Source of the DNA: M55B112 sp964539395
GTDB taxonomy: Bacteria; Bacteroidota; Bacteroidia; Bacteroidales; GCA-2748055
DNA: 64,000 nt
Assembly (NCBI GenBank): GCA_964539395.1
Contig: CAZIIU010000010.1
Location: 15,895-79,894, forward strand
Direction: 5' to 3'
In this document: in pieces, positions 34,034 through 43,217 of the stretch
How positions within the stretch are numbered: position 1 is the stretch's first letter
How the letters are laid out: every line of letters starts with the position of its first letter
The notes under the pieces: model-generated
Seen by the model: only the letters and a program-made list of their open reading frames with translations
Databases searched by the model: none
What the model was told of the DNA's origin: nothing
Made by a program: the position numbers and the translations under genes

Positions 34034-35197
34034 CTACACATGATGCTCCAGGCACTCCTCCAAGTATGGGTGCTGTCTCGGATAAAGGTTGGCCCTTGAA
34101 AGGCTGTATCCCACAACTAAAACAAACAGTCCGGCAAATCCGAGGAATCCGCCGATCTCAGTGAATCCCAGAACCTGCTTCCCGACAACCCCCGGAAAGA
34201 TCTGCAGGTAAAGATCTACAAACATTCCAATCAGCAGCACCGGGATAATGATTTTCAGGGTGAGCTTGCTCCTGCGTGTCCTTGCAGGCATCATGATCAC
34301 AAAGGGGATCAACCAGTTGATCACCACATTGGAAAAGAATAGCCATCGCCACTCTTCCGTCTGCATCCGGGTAATAAAATAGACGGTCTCCTCAGGAATA
34401 TTCGCATACCAGATCAGCATGAATTCAGCAAACCAGAAGTATCCCCAGATAATACAGATCATAAATATATAACTTGAAAAGTCGTGCAGATGACTTTTAT
34501 TCAGAAATCCAAAATATCCAAACTGATTCAATAGCAGTACGATGAAGGTAATAATCGCTGCAGCATGATAAAAGGCCGAAACAAAATTCTTCAAGGCAAA
34601 CAGCGCACTGTACCAGTGTGGATCGATCGACATCACCCAGTCGAAACCGGCAAAGGAGAAGGTGATCAGGATTACGAAAATAAAGATCTTCGCTGTATGT
34701 TCCGCCTTTCTGAATATTCCCAGTCCACCCTGTTCATCCTCCTTTAGTGATAAGCGCCGCAGCATTGTCGCCAGCAGGATCCACAACACGAAAAAGACCA
34801 CCATCCGTCCGGCCCAGAACGGCAAGTTCAGGTAGGGCTGTTTGTGCTGCAAAACAGGATCGTGTGCCATTGCATCTGTATGCGACCAGTGGTAGAGTGA
34901 GTGCACACCAAAGATCATCACAATGAAGAGCACTGCCGCCACCGGCAGATACATCCCTATTGCCTCGGGCACCCTTATAAACCCGGCCGACCAGCCAGAT
35001 TGTGTAACCCGCTGAAGTGCCAGGAAAAGGACAGCCCCCACCGCCAGTGAGACAAAATAGACGTTATTCAGCAAAAAATTGGCCCAGGCCCGCACGGGAT
35101 CGGCAACAAAGCCGGCGATGAACGCTGCCAACCCGGCCGCGATCAGCACAAACGCCAGGATATAAAACGAAGATGATAATCTGATTCTCTCTTCCAT
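34034..35197 (-). CDS. actF: Alternative complex III subunit ActF (NrfD-like quinol-binding/membrane subunit)
   Basis: The second integral membrane quinol:cytochrome c oxidoreductase subunit, homologous to ActC. About ten transmembrane helices are visible. Family marks include HSLYHWSHTDAMAHDPVLQHKQPYLN, FAGFDWVMSIDPHWYSALFALKNFV, FMICIIWGYFWFAEFMLIWYANIPEETVYF and WRWLFFSNVVINWLIPFVIMM. Length of 387 residues is normal. It is the last gene of actABCDEF, all read on the minus strand. The + and - operons converge just right of the DUF6146 gene. Confidence 0.93.
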   Translation of the reverse strand: MEERIRLSSSFYILAFVLIAAGLAAFIAGFVADPVRAWANFLLNNVYFVSLAVGAVLFLALQRVTQSGWSAGFIRVPEAIGMYLPVAAVLFIVMIFGVHSLYHWSHTDAMAHDPVLQHKQPYLNLPFWAGRMVVFFVLWILLATMLRRLSLKEDEQGGLGIFRKAEHTAKIFIFVILITFSFAGFDWVMSIDPHWYSALFALKNFVSAFYHAAAIITFIVLLLNQFGYFGFLNKSHLHDFSSYIFMICIIWGYFWFAEFMLIWYANIPEETVYFITRMQTEEWRWLFFSNVVINWLIPFVIMMPARTRRSKLTLKIIIPVLLIGMFVDLYLQIFPGVVGKQVLGFTEIGGFLGFAGLFVLVVGYSLSRANLYPRQHPYLEECLEHHV

Positions 35198-35336
35198 TGG
35201 TTACTGTTTTTCAAAATTTATTTTAATACAACTTTTTCAGATTATCTGTTACCACATTCACTTTTTCAACTCCCTGCTTCACAACTGCTGCACAGGTAAC
35301 CAACCTGAATGAATGATTCAACCTCTCCATCTTCAC

Positions 35337-35894
35337 TTATTGCTGTAATACTGCCCGCATATAATGCACGATCTCCCAACGTGCATCCTGTGCAAGCATT
35401 GCACCATGCGCCCCCATCACACCATAACCCACTGTAATTGCATGATAATACTCCCCATCGGTCCGCACCTTAACAGCCTCACTTGTCAGATTCGCCGGCG
35501 GATAAGGGTACCGCCCGCTGGTAAAAAGTAACCCCTGGCCGTCGCCCTGTGCACCATGACACATCCTGCAGAACATACTATACAGCTCTCCGCCACGTGT
35601 TATATGCTCCTGGTGAGCCGGCAGTGGGTTGCTCAACTCGCGACCGGCCCGCGCCAGGTCTTCCAAACTTTTCTCATAAGCAAATGGTACCATCTCCCTG
35701 GGGATCGTCCCTTTCACCGGTGTGCGCATGGTGAGCCCGTCGGAAAAATTCTCATTGGGCGCCCATGTTTCATACGCCTCAGAATAATACATATCGGGCG
35801 CATAATCCCACCCGGTGCTGCTTCTCGTCCGGTCGCACGACACCATCAGCAACACGGTCACCGCCAAACCGATCAGAATCTGTTTTTCTTGCAT
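35337..35894 (-). CDS. actE: Alternative complex III subunit ActE, monohaem cytochrome c lipoprotein
   Basis: Periplasmic monohaem cytochrome c that passes electrons from the complex to the oxidase. The start at ATG 35894 gives a signal peptide with lipobox LMVSC (Cys20); an ATG at 35915 is also possible. The haem motif CRMCH is at residues 109-113 after HITRGGELYSMF, and the distal methionine is likely in YHAITVGYGVMGAHGAML. The first half has the act-specific segment GWDYAPDMYYSEAYETW and the TPVKGTIPREMVPF box. Length of about 185 residues fits ActE. It follows actD by 72 bases. Confidence 0.92.
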   Translation of the reverse strand: MQEKQILIGLAVTVLLMVSCDRTRSSTGWDYAPDMYYSEAYETWAPNENFSDGLTMRTPVKGTIPREMVPFAYEKSLEDLARAGRELSNPLPAHQEHITRGGELYSMFCRMCHGAQGDGQGLLFTSGRYPYPPANLTSEAVKVRTDGEYYHAITVGYGVMGAHGAMLAQDARWEIVHYMRAVLQQ

Positions 35895-35965
35895 ATGCTT
35901 TGCTCTGTTTCTCATTGTTAAATCGCTCTGTTATCGCTGAAGAAAATCATCATTCAAACCGCTGC

Positions 35966-36478
35966 TTATACCTCAATGATCTCCTCAGCCCCGAGGTCGT
36001 CTAAAAGTTGTAATACCCTAGCCTCATCAATCTTCTCCTTCTCAAGCAATATCACAAACTTATCGTCTGTTGCCCCCTCGTGCCAGATCTTTTTCTCCAC
36101 ATTCGGCCAGATCCGTGCCTCTGCTGAAAAGGTAAACAGGCTCAGGATCGTTACGGCGAAGATGGTCAGCACTATTGTTACCACCAGGAATGAAGGGAAG
36201 GCGTTTGTTGGCTTACCGCCGTAATTCAACGGCCAGGAGATCACTGCCGTATAATAAAGGAATGCCAGTATCGCCGCTGCAGCAAGCAGTCCGTAAAACC
36301 ACGATAGGGTAATAATCCGTGTCTTGCCCCCGAGATGCTCCAGGACATGGTGCACCGGGAAAGGTGTGAAGACATCAGCGATCTCCACCTGCTCCTTTTT
36401 AAGCGCATCGAAGGCCCGTATCAACGGCTCGTCGTCGCTGAAAACTGCTACGATATGTTTCTTGTCTGCCATTTTCAC
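35966..36478 (-). CDS. actD: Alternative complex III subunit ActD (DUF3341)
   Basis: A 170-residue membrane subunit with two transmembrane helices (about 60-80 and 95-118). The DUF3341 marks are the cytoplasmic AVFSDDEPLIRAFDALKKEQVEIADVFTPFPVHHV and the helix region WFYGLLAAAAILAFLYYTAVISWPLNYGGKP. The C-terminal part ends in acidic residues (KKIWHEGATDDKFVILLEKEK). Its function is structural in known complexes. It lies between actC (about 126 bases away) and actE, as usual. Confidence 0.92.
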   Translation of the reverse strand: MKMADKKHIVAVFSDDEPLIRAFDALKKEQVEIADVFTPFPVHHVLEHLGGKTRIITLSWFYGLLAAAAILAFLYYTAVISWPLNYGGKPTNAFPSFLVVTIVLTIFAVTILSLFTFSAEARIWPNVEKKIWHEGATDDKFVILLEKEKIDEARVLQLLDDLGAEEIIEV

Positions 36479-36604
36479 TTCTTTTTATCCAACAGGAACA
36501 ACCCCTGCGGGTTTTCCTCATCGGAATATGTATTTTTCCCTGTACTGTTTGTCCTGCCTGTAGACCTAAATCAGGTTTTACCCGGCAGGTTCCATTTGTC
36601 AATG

Positions 36605-37960
36605 CTATTTTTTCAATTTCAACTTATTCACCATCTTCACCTCGTGTACCGCGATCATTGGGATGTACCTGAAGAAGAGCAGGACCCCTGTCGAAAAGAT
36701 TCCGATCGTACCCAGAAACACCGCCACTTCCACGAAGGTAGGTGAGTAACTGGCCCATGCCGAGGGCAGGTAATCCTTTGCCAGTGAAGTGACCACAATG
36801 TTGAACCGCTCGAACCACATGCCGAGGTTGATCAACAGCGCGATCACAAAGACGATATTCAGGTTGTGACGAATCTTTTTGAACCACATCAGTTGTGGGA
36901 TCAGCGCGTTACAACTGAACATTGCCCAGAACTGGAAGGTATACTCGCCTGTGATCCGGTTCCTGAAGAAGGTGAACATTTCATACTCATTGGCCGAGTA
37001 CCAGGCAATGAAGACTTCCGTGATATAGGCCGTACCCATGATCAGCGACACGAACACAAGGATCTTCGCTACATTGTCGAGGTGCCGGTTGGTAATGAAA
37101 TCCTGCAGTTTATAAACCTTCCGGATAATCACCATCAGCGTCATAACCATCGCGAATCCGGAGAAAATCGCTCCTACCACGAAATAGGGTGGAAACAGCG
37201 TTGTGTGCCACCCCGGTTCCACCGACACGGCGAAGTCGGTCGAGACGATTGAATGTACCGACACTACCAGCACCGCTGCGATCCCGCCAAGCACAAATGC
37301 AAGCCCTTCGTATCGCTTCCACTCGCCCGCCGAACCGCGCCATCCCATGGCAAAGAAACCATAAACCGCCTTCTTCACCTTCGAAGTGGTGGTATCGCGT
37401 ATCGTGGCAAAGTCGGGGATCATTCCCAAAAACCAGAAAGATGCCGAAATCAGCAGGTAGGCAGAGATCGCCATGAAGTCCCAGAACAGCGGGGAGTTAT
37501 AGTTCACCCAGAGCGGACCGCGTGTGTTGGGGTACGGAATGATATAGAATGCATCCCAGATGCGACCCATATGCAGCGCGGGAAATATCGCAGCACAACT
37601 CACCGCCACCACTGTCATTGCCTCCGCGGCACGGTTGATCGATGAGCGCCACTCCTGCCGCAAAATAAGCAGGAAGATAGAGAAGGCCGTTCCGGCGTGA
37701 CCGATACCGATCCACCAGACAAAATTAATGATCGCCCAGCCCCAGCCCACAGTATTGTTTACACCCCATGTGCCGATCCCTCTGGCGATGGTGACATACA
37801 TGGCCCAGAAGCCTAACAGCATCAGCACGGAACTGATCCCCATTCCAGCCAGCCACCACATTTTGGGTCGCTGGTACAGGGGCGAGTTGATCTCCTCTGA
37901 TATCTGTCCCAGGGTTTTGTTCCCCAGGATCAGCGGTCCTCTGATCTCGGTTTTATACAT
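36605..37960 (-). CDS. actC: Alternative complex III subunit ActC (NrfD/PsrC family)
   Basis: Integral membrane quinol-oxidising subunit. Ten or so transmembrane helices can be seen. Signature parts include LYQRPKMWWLAGMGISSVLMLLGFWAMYVTIARGIGTWGVNNTVGWGWAIINFVWWIGIGHAGTAFSIFL and LHMGRIWDAFYIIPYPNTRGPLWVNYNSPLFWDF. The quinol-site His is likely in GIGHAGT or ALHMGR. Length of 451 residues is typical. It reads away from actB after 218 bases with no evident gene. Confidence 0.95.
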   Translation of the reverse strand: MYKTEIRGPLILGNKTLGQISEEINSPLYQRPKMWWLAGMGISSVLMLLGFWAMYVTIARGIGTWGVNNTVGWGWAIINFVWWIGIGHAGTAFSIFLLILRQEWRSSINRAAEAMTVVAVSCAAIFPALHMGRIWDAFYIIPYPNTRGPLWVNYNSPLFWDFMAISAYLLISASFWFLGMIPDFATIRDTTTSKVKKAVYGFFAMGWRGSAGEWKRYEGLAFVLGGIAAVLVVSVHSIVSTDFAVSVEPGWHTTLFPPYFVVGAIFSGFAMVMTLMVIIRKVYKLQDFITNRHLDNVAKILVFVSLIMGTAYITEVFIAWYSANEYEMFTFFRNRITGEYTFQFWAMFSCNALIPQLMWFKKIRHNLNIVFVIALLINLGMWFERFNIVVTSLAKDYLPSAWASYSPTFVEVAVFLGTIGIFSTGVLLFFRYIPMIAVHEVKMVNKLKLKK

Positions 37961-38178
37961 GTTCTCCTTTTTTACCTAACGCTTGCAAGAAGACGTCGAC
38001 AGCTGCGTTGCGCCTGTCTTCAAAACAGTCATTTATCCAGAGTAAACTCCTGTTTTTCAGTCATGTGCCACCGCTGAATCTTTGATGGTCCGCAATTGCA
38101 TACCCTAAACCAGACAGAGGGCAGGCATTGCTCCAAACGTTTTCTTTACAGGCATAATAACAATAATTTTTCTTGTAC

Positions 38179-41100
38179 TTAAACTTTTTCCTTCGCTGCC
38201 CGCCCGGGCCCATCCCCTTCCGGTTTGGTATTCCGCACCTTCGTGAGGTACCCCACCGACGGCAGCGTGTGCAATTGTTCGAGCAGGTGGTAGTTGCGCT
38301 CCTCCTTCATCTTTTTTGTCACCTCCGCCTCCCGGTCGTTCATGTTCCCGAAGACCAGGGCGCCGGTCGGACACGACTGTACGCACGCGGGCTGTATCTC
38401 ACCGTCGCGCAGATGCCGTTGCTCCAGCTTCGCCTCCATCTTCTTCTCCTGGATCCGCTGTACGCAGAACGAACACTTCTCCACCACACCACGGCTCCTG
38501 ACGGTCACATCCGGGTTCAGCACCATCTTCCCGACCTCGTTGTTCATGTTATAATCGAACTCTTTGTTGTCTACATATTTGAACCAGTTGAAACGCCGCA
38601 CACGGTAAGGACAGTTGTTGATACAGTACTTCGTTCCGATGCACCGTACATATGCCACCTGGTTCAGCCCTTCATTGCTGTGCATTGTGGCCGAGACCGG
38701 ACAAACATTTTCACAGGGTGCATGGTCGCAGTGCTGGCACATCACCGGCTGGTGATATATTTTCGGATTCTCAGGATCATCGCTGAAGTACCTGTCGATA
38801 CGCATCCAATGCATGATCCGCCTGTTCTTTACCTCCTGTTTCCCAACAGTAGCAATATTGTTCTCCGCGATGCACGACACAACGCAATTGTTGCACCCCA
38901 TGCATTTATTCAGATCGATCGCCAGTCCCCAGTGAAATGCATCGGTCTCCACATCGGGGTACATCGATCCATGGTGCTTCTCCGCCTCCAGATGGAAGTG
39001 GTTCCCTGCGTAAGCATCTCTTTTATACTCCTCCAGTGTAGTCTCCCTCACGATCGGCCTCTCCTCCATGTTGTGGTGGGTCTGTGTCCGTGCCAGCTCA
39101 TAGCGCTCCCCGGTCTTTTCAATCACAACACCTTCAATAACATACTCCCGTTGTCCTTCACGCTCCTGCACAAATGCATACGCGTTCATCCCTACAAGAT
39201 TGCCTACCTTACCGGCCACTGTACGCCCATATCCGAGTGCCAGCGAACATGTTCCCCCCGCCTGACCTGCCTGTACCAGCACCGGCACCTTTATACCGTT
39301 CACGGACACCACATCCTCATCCTTCAGTCCGCGCTCCTCTGCATCTCCCACCGACACTGTCAGGTAGTTGTCCCAACACACCTTTGTCACCGGATCGGGC
39401 AATTCCTGAAGCCATGGGTTGTTCGCATGCCGACCGTCGGCCAGCCCGACCGAAGCATACAATGTCAGCGTCATCCCCGCCTGTCTCTCCGGTGCTGAAC
39501 CATCGGCATCCTGCTGTGCCTGTGCCACTCTCTCCTCCTGCTGTGTCATCCTCTCCTCCTGCTGTGCTATCCTCTCCACCTGCACCTGTTCAATCCTCAG
39601 CTCCGGCAGCCTGAACTCTCCGTTATAGGGTTTCTCTGTCAATCGCACCTCAAACGTCCCCCGCTGCAGTATCCCGGTCCACCACGCCCTAAAATCCAAC
39701 CCGCTTTCCGCGAGTGGGTAAATATTCTCCTTCCAGTACTGTTGCAACACCTCGTCGTAGCCGGTCTCCCTGCTACTCCACGCCAGCAGCGAATCCTGAA
39801 ACGCCCGGGTATTGTACAACGGGTGTATAACAGGCTGTTGCAGGCTGAACGCCCCTTTCAACGGTTCGGCATCGCCCCACGCCTCGAGGTAGTGGTGGTC
39901 GGGTGCAACCAGTTGGGTCACCTGCGCTGTTTCGCAGATAGTGCTTCCGGTATAAACAGACAGTCCGGCATCTTTGATTATCCGCCCAAGCTCTACGCCA
40001 GCGGGATCGCTGTATACCGGGTTCACGTTGTGCATGATCAGCAGGCCGACCTCCTTCTGCAGCAGCGACTGCTTCAGCGCTGCAAAATTCCGGTCGCTCC
40101 CCTGTTTTAAATTGATGGTTCGGTTAAGATCGAGTGTTTCTCCGTAGTTGCCCAGCATCCTGTTGATCCCTGCGATCATCAGCTGCACCTGCAGGTCGCT
40201 CGCCCCGCCGGCCACGATTGACGATCCCCCGTTATCGAGCAGATCGCTCACCAGGGAGGTGGTATCGAACCCACATTCAGGGGCCTGTATCGGCGCCTCC
40301 CCCTTTTCGGTGGCAATAGCATTGAATATTTTCGCGATGATCGCTTTGGCCTTCGCGGGCGAAACGGGATACCGCTCATCGGCGTTAGAACCGGTGAGGG
40401 AGTAGCCTGCCTCGAACTGGATATGTTTCGACATACTGGCCTTTTCGCTGGTAACCGTCCGTTTCGCAGCATATCCTCCTGCAAACTCCACCGGTGTAAG
40501 CCAGGTGCCGAGGAAATCGGCATCGAATGAGACAATCAGATTTGCCTTATCGAAATGATAGCCCGGGATTACAGACCTGCCGGTAAGCTGTCTGTGTGCC
40601 TCGCGAATTGCTTCGGCAGATATTTCGTCGTAGACGATCCACTCCAGCGAAGGGTGCGCCAGCTGCAGATCTTTAATAAGCCGGATTGTTGAAGGACTTA
40701 TGATGGTAGAGGTGAGCAGTACCTTTCGTCCGCTGCCCTGCTCTCTCAGCTTCGCGATGACCCGGGAATCTATCTCCTCCCAGTCAACCTCCTTCCGCCC
40801 TTCAGACGGACCCTTCAGGCGCGCCTGGTCGTATAGCTCCAGCACCGACGCCTGTACACGTGCCGTAGTACCACCACCTGTTACGGGAGATTGCTTGTTG
40901 GCCTCGATCTTGATGGGTCGGCCGTCGCGTACCTTCACCACGACCGGACAATGCTCTGTTCCGTCGAAAAAGGTGGAGGCATAAAAGTTCGCTTTCCCGG
41001 GAGTGATCTCTTCGGGTTTAATCAGGTAGGGGATCGCCTTTTGCACCGGCTTCTCGCAGCTGCTGGTGATCGCAGCTGTGGCAAAGCTGAATCCCACCAG

Positions 41101-41253
41101 TTTCAGGAAATCGCGTCTTGATGCAGAGGCTCCGGCGATTTTCTCACTCCCCAGGTCGAGCACAAGATTCTTCTGCTCCTCTTCGGCAACTTTCTCTGAA
41201 CGGGTTTCAGGACCGTTTGTATATTCATCCAGACTTCTCCAGTATTTTTCCAT
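38179..41253 (-). CDS. actB: Alternative complex III subunit ActB (fused molybdopterin-like and Fe-S protein)
   Basis: A large periplasmic subunit of 1024 residues. The N-terminal part resembles a molybdopterin oxidoreductase but holds no cofactor in known complexes; the C-terminal part carries the iron-sulfur clusters. The N-terminus has the Tat-variant SRRDFLK (45-51) and a lipobox SSC (Cys66). Fe-S motifs are in the last third: NKCMGCNNCVVSC, CQHCDHAPCENVC, RCIGTKYCINNCP and KCSFCVQRI with PACVQSCPTGAL. Residues 560-580 are three tandem heptads (ERIAQQE, ERMTQQE, ERVAQAQ) encoded by a 21-bp repeat; this looks like an insertion in a surface loop. It is preceded by an 18-bp repeat array. Confidence 0.95.
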   Translation of the reverse strand: MEKYWRSLDEYTNGPETRSEKVAEEEQKNLVLDLGSEKIAGASASRRDFLKLVGFSFATAAITSSCEKPVQKAIPYLIKPEEITPGKANFYASTFFDGTEHCPVVVKVRDGRPIKIEANKQSPVTGGGTTARVQASVLELYDQARLKGPSEGRKEVDWEEIDSRVIAKLREQGSGRKVLLTSTIISPSTIRLIKDLQLAHPSLEWIVYDEISAEAIREAHRQLTGRSVIPGYHFDKANLIVSFDADFLGTWLTPVEFAGGYAAKRTVTSEKASMSKHIQFEAGYSLTGSNADERYPVSPAKAKAIIAKIFNAIATEKGEAPIQAPECGFDTTSLVSDLLDNGGSSIVAGGASDLQVQLMIAGINRMLGNYGETLDLNRTINLKQGSDRNFAALKQSLLQKEVGLLIMHNVNPVYSDPAGVELGRIIKDAGLSVYTGSTICETAQVTQLVAPDHHYLEAWGDAEPLKGAFSLQQPVIHPLYNTRAFQDSLLAWSSRETGYDEVLQQYWKENIYPLAESGLDFRAWWTGILQRGTFEVRLTEKPYNGEFRLPELRIEQVQVERIAQQEERMTQQEERVAQAQQDADGSAPERQAGMTLTLYASVGLADGRHANNPWLQELPDPVTKVCWDNYLTVSVGDAEERGLKDEDVVSVNGIKVPVLVQAGQAGGTCSLALGYGRTVAGKVGNLVGMNAYAFVQEREGQREYVIEGVVIEKTGERYELARTQTHHNMEERPIVRETTLEEYKRDAYAGNHFHLEAEKHHGSMYPDVETDAFHWGLAIDLNKCMGCNNCVVSCIAENNIATVGKQEVKNRRIMHWMRIDRYFSDDPENPKIYHQPVMCQHCDHAPCENVCPVSATMHSNEGLNQVAYVRCIGTKYCINNCPYRVRRFNWFKYVDNKEFDYNMNNEVGKMVLNPDVTVRSRGVVEKCSFCVQRIQEKKMEAKLEQRHLRDGEIQPACVQSCPTGALVFGNMNDREAEVTKKMKEERNYHLLEQLHTLPSVGYLTKVRNTKPEGDGPGRAAKEKV
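39514..39576 (-). repeat. Three tandem 21-bp coding repeats inside actB
   Basis: Units are 39556-39576, 39535-39555 and 39514-39534 on the minus strand, encoding ERIAQQE, ERMTQQE and ERVAQAQ. The first two differ at only a few bases; the third is more diverged. They keep the reading frame and add a Gln/Glu-rich helix-like insert. Confidence 0.75.
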
Positions 41254-41311
41254 TCCGATATATTGTAATTTATTCTCTCTTCCGTTTGTCGCAACACATT
41301 TTATGTTGCAG

Positions 41312-41418
41312 TACCGTTCATCCGTTCAGGACCGTTCATCCGTTCCGGACCGTTCATTTGTTCCTGACCGTTCATCCATTCCGGACTGTTCATCGTTCAG
41401 GATCATTCATCCGTTCAG
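41312..41418 (-). repeat. Six tandem about 18-bp repeats in the actA-actB gap
   Basis: Six units of the form GACCGTTCATCCGTTCCG (plus strand) start at 41312, 41330, 41348, 41366, 41384 and 41401. Each is 18 bp except the fifth (17 bp). Units differ at a few bases; a seventh decayed copy may follow at 41419. They fill most of the 223-bp gap between the actA stop and the actB start. On the minus strand (transcribed) units contain GGATGAAC, giving several ATG codons in short open frames. A coding use is not evident. Confidence 0.85.
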
Positions 41419-41476
41419 GTCCATTTTCCTGATGCTGCCACTGTCTGTTTCAGTTGTTCACCGGATTATCATCTCT

Positions 41477-42694
41477 TTAATAATGACACTTCGAACAATC
41501 TGTTCCGCCCACCAGATCCGCTGTAACACGGTCGATCTGACCATCCTTCATCGCCTTGTGCAGTTTCTCATACTCTTCGTAAAATACGTTATCATAAAAC
41601 TGCACCTCGGTATCGCGGTGACAATTCACACACCAGCCCATGGAGAGGTCGGTGACCTGGTGGATGCGGTTCATCTCCTCAACCGGACCGTGACAAGTCT
41701 GGCAATCGAGTCTGCCAACTGTGACGTGTTGTGCATGACTGAAGAAGGCGTGGTCCTGCAGGTTATGGATCCTTATCCACTCAATGGATTCTCCGGCCTC
41801 ATGGGCCTGAAGTAACTTGTCGATCTCATACCTTCCCGAGTTGGTACCCTCTCGGATGATGATGTGACAGTTCATGCAGAGCTCTGTCGCCGGGAATCCT
41901 GCCGATTTACTATGTGCAGCTGTATGGTGACAATAATTGCAATCGATCTGGTTTTCTGCAGCATGAACCTTGTGTGAAAACTTAATGGGCTGGTCGGGCT
42001 CGTAGTTCTCCTGCCTCCCGAGCGCGATTCCTGCATCGAGCAGCAACTGGATCTGCCAGCCAAGTGCACCAACAAACAGAACCCCCAGGATCCACTTTCT
42101 CTTCACTTTTTTTAGGAACACAACATCGATGACAATCCATGTGAGCAGGGCACCCAGAAGAAGAAACAGTAGTATTTTATTGATGACAGGTTTTTGGGTG
42201 CTGAGTCCCTCCTCCTCAAAGTGGTTCATAAACTCCTTGATCAGTGCAATCTCTGCTTCATTCAGGTTGAAAGATTCATGCACTACCGCCATAGTTTTAC
42301 CGGTAGGATTCATCACCGCCCTGGTGAACTCATCGACACTCCGCTCTTTATACTTATGGGCAATCTCCCAGGCATTCGGGTTCCAGTTGAAAGTATCGAT
42401 TTCCATTGTATTGTGGCAGTCGGCACAGGCGCTCTCCTCAAACTTCCCCTCGATCAGTCCGTAGAACAGCCGCTCCCCGCGTTTCACAGCAGGTGAATAT
42501 GCTTCACCGTGATCACCTTCCTTCACAGCTTGTAAGGGAACAATACACAGAAGTAACAACAGACAGATCAGGATCTGCAGCCTGGCAATCCCCGGGTTCC
42601 TGGGTTGACTTCCCGCTGTATGGTTAAAATCCCGGATCAGATTACCAATCCGGCGGGCCCGCCGGTCCCATCTTTCCCGGACATTTTCTTTCAT
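41477..42694 (-). CDS. actA: Alternative complex III subunit ActA, hexahaem cytochrome c
   Basis: Membrane-anchored multihaem cytochrome of the quinol:cytochrome c oxidoreductase. Six haem c motifs CxxCH are present: CADCH at residues 90-94, then CNYCH 252-256, CMNCH 273-277, CQTCH 331-335, CVNCH 355-359 and CSKCH 400-404. The first sits in a separate cytochrome domain placed after the first hydrophobic segment (37-55); hydrophobic segments near 170-195 and 200-220 separate it from the pentahaem domain. Pentahaem ActA is the usual form, so an extra domain is fused here. Start at ATG 42694 is preferred because upstream residues look non-native; TTG 42829 and ATG 42799 are alternatives. It is first in the act operon. 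Confidence 0.9.
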   Translation of the reverse strand: MKENVRERWDRRARRIGNLIRDFNHTAGSQPRNPGIARLQILICLLLLLCIVPLQAVKEGDHGEAYSPAVKRGERLFYGLIEGKFEESACADCHNTMEIDTFNWNPNAWEIAHKYKERSVDEFTRAVMNPTGKTMAVVHESFNLNEAEIALIKEFMNHFEEEGLSTQKPVINKILLFLLLGALLTWIVIDVVFLKKVKRKWILGVLFVGALGWQIQLLLDAGIALGRQENYEPDQPIKFSHKVHAAENQIDCNYCHHTAAHSKSAGFPATELCMNCHIIIREGTNSGRYEIDKLLQAHEAGESIEWIRIHNLQDHAFFSHAQHVTVGRLDCQTCHGPVEEMNRIHQVTDLSMGWCVNCHRDTEVQFYDNVFYEEYEKLHKAMKDGQIDRVTADLVGGTDCSKCHY

Positions 42695-42826
42695 CTGGCG
42701 CTGTCCGGCAGAATTGCCAACATGCAGACCACTCCGGTGAAGGACAGTAAGTATTTTCGAAGGCAGCGGGCACCTTATTTGATGACAGGTATGTGTCATG
42801 TACAAAAGGATTTGTTGATTTATTAT

Positions 42827-42834
42827 CAAAGTTA
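42827..42834 (-). promoter_or_regulatory. -7 box for the act operon
   Basis: The minus strand reads TAACTTTG, an exact TAnnTTTG match. Transcription would start near 42820, which rules out the TTG at 42829 as the actA start. The leader before 42694 would be about 125 bases. Confidence 0.4.
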
Positions 42835-43217
42835 CTGCTTGTAATTAGCTAACTATTAAACTATTGATTTCATAACCCCGCAAAACAGTCCCGGCTGCCA
42901 ATTGATCAGTAAAGAGCTAATTTAAAGTTTCTGCGGAAGATAATCAACACGGAGCATTATATTTATTCTTTCGGGACAATAGTTGTCTAATTATTATTTA
43001 GACCAATTCCAGTAAAATAAAACCGACCCACTGCTATCCGGGAATAAAAAACAGACATGACTGTCCGGTTACAGATTGTAATAAAAAGGCATTCAGCAAT
43101 ACTATGAAGCAGCTGTATTCAAACCTGAATTTTTTCCCGGGCACTTTTATATTTCTCCATTGACAAATAACATATCGGCAATATTTTCTATCTTGCGGCT
43201 CCAAAATAAAAGGGTAC
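42835..43217. other. AT-rich intergenic region between act operon and BASS gene
   Basis: About 380 bases between divergent genes. Apart from the act -7 box at its left edge, I see only a partial box TATCTTGC near 43189 for the + gene. No RNA gene or repeat was recognised. Confidence 0.45.

Noticed and set aside
38173..39498. Long open frame (441 codons) on the + strand opposite actB
   Set aside because: It is the antisense shadow of a highly conserved Fe-S/molybdopterin-like protein and shows Pro/His/Leu-rich nonsense.
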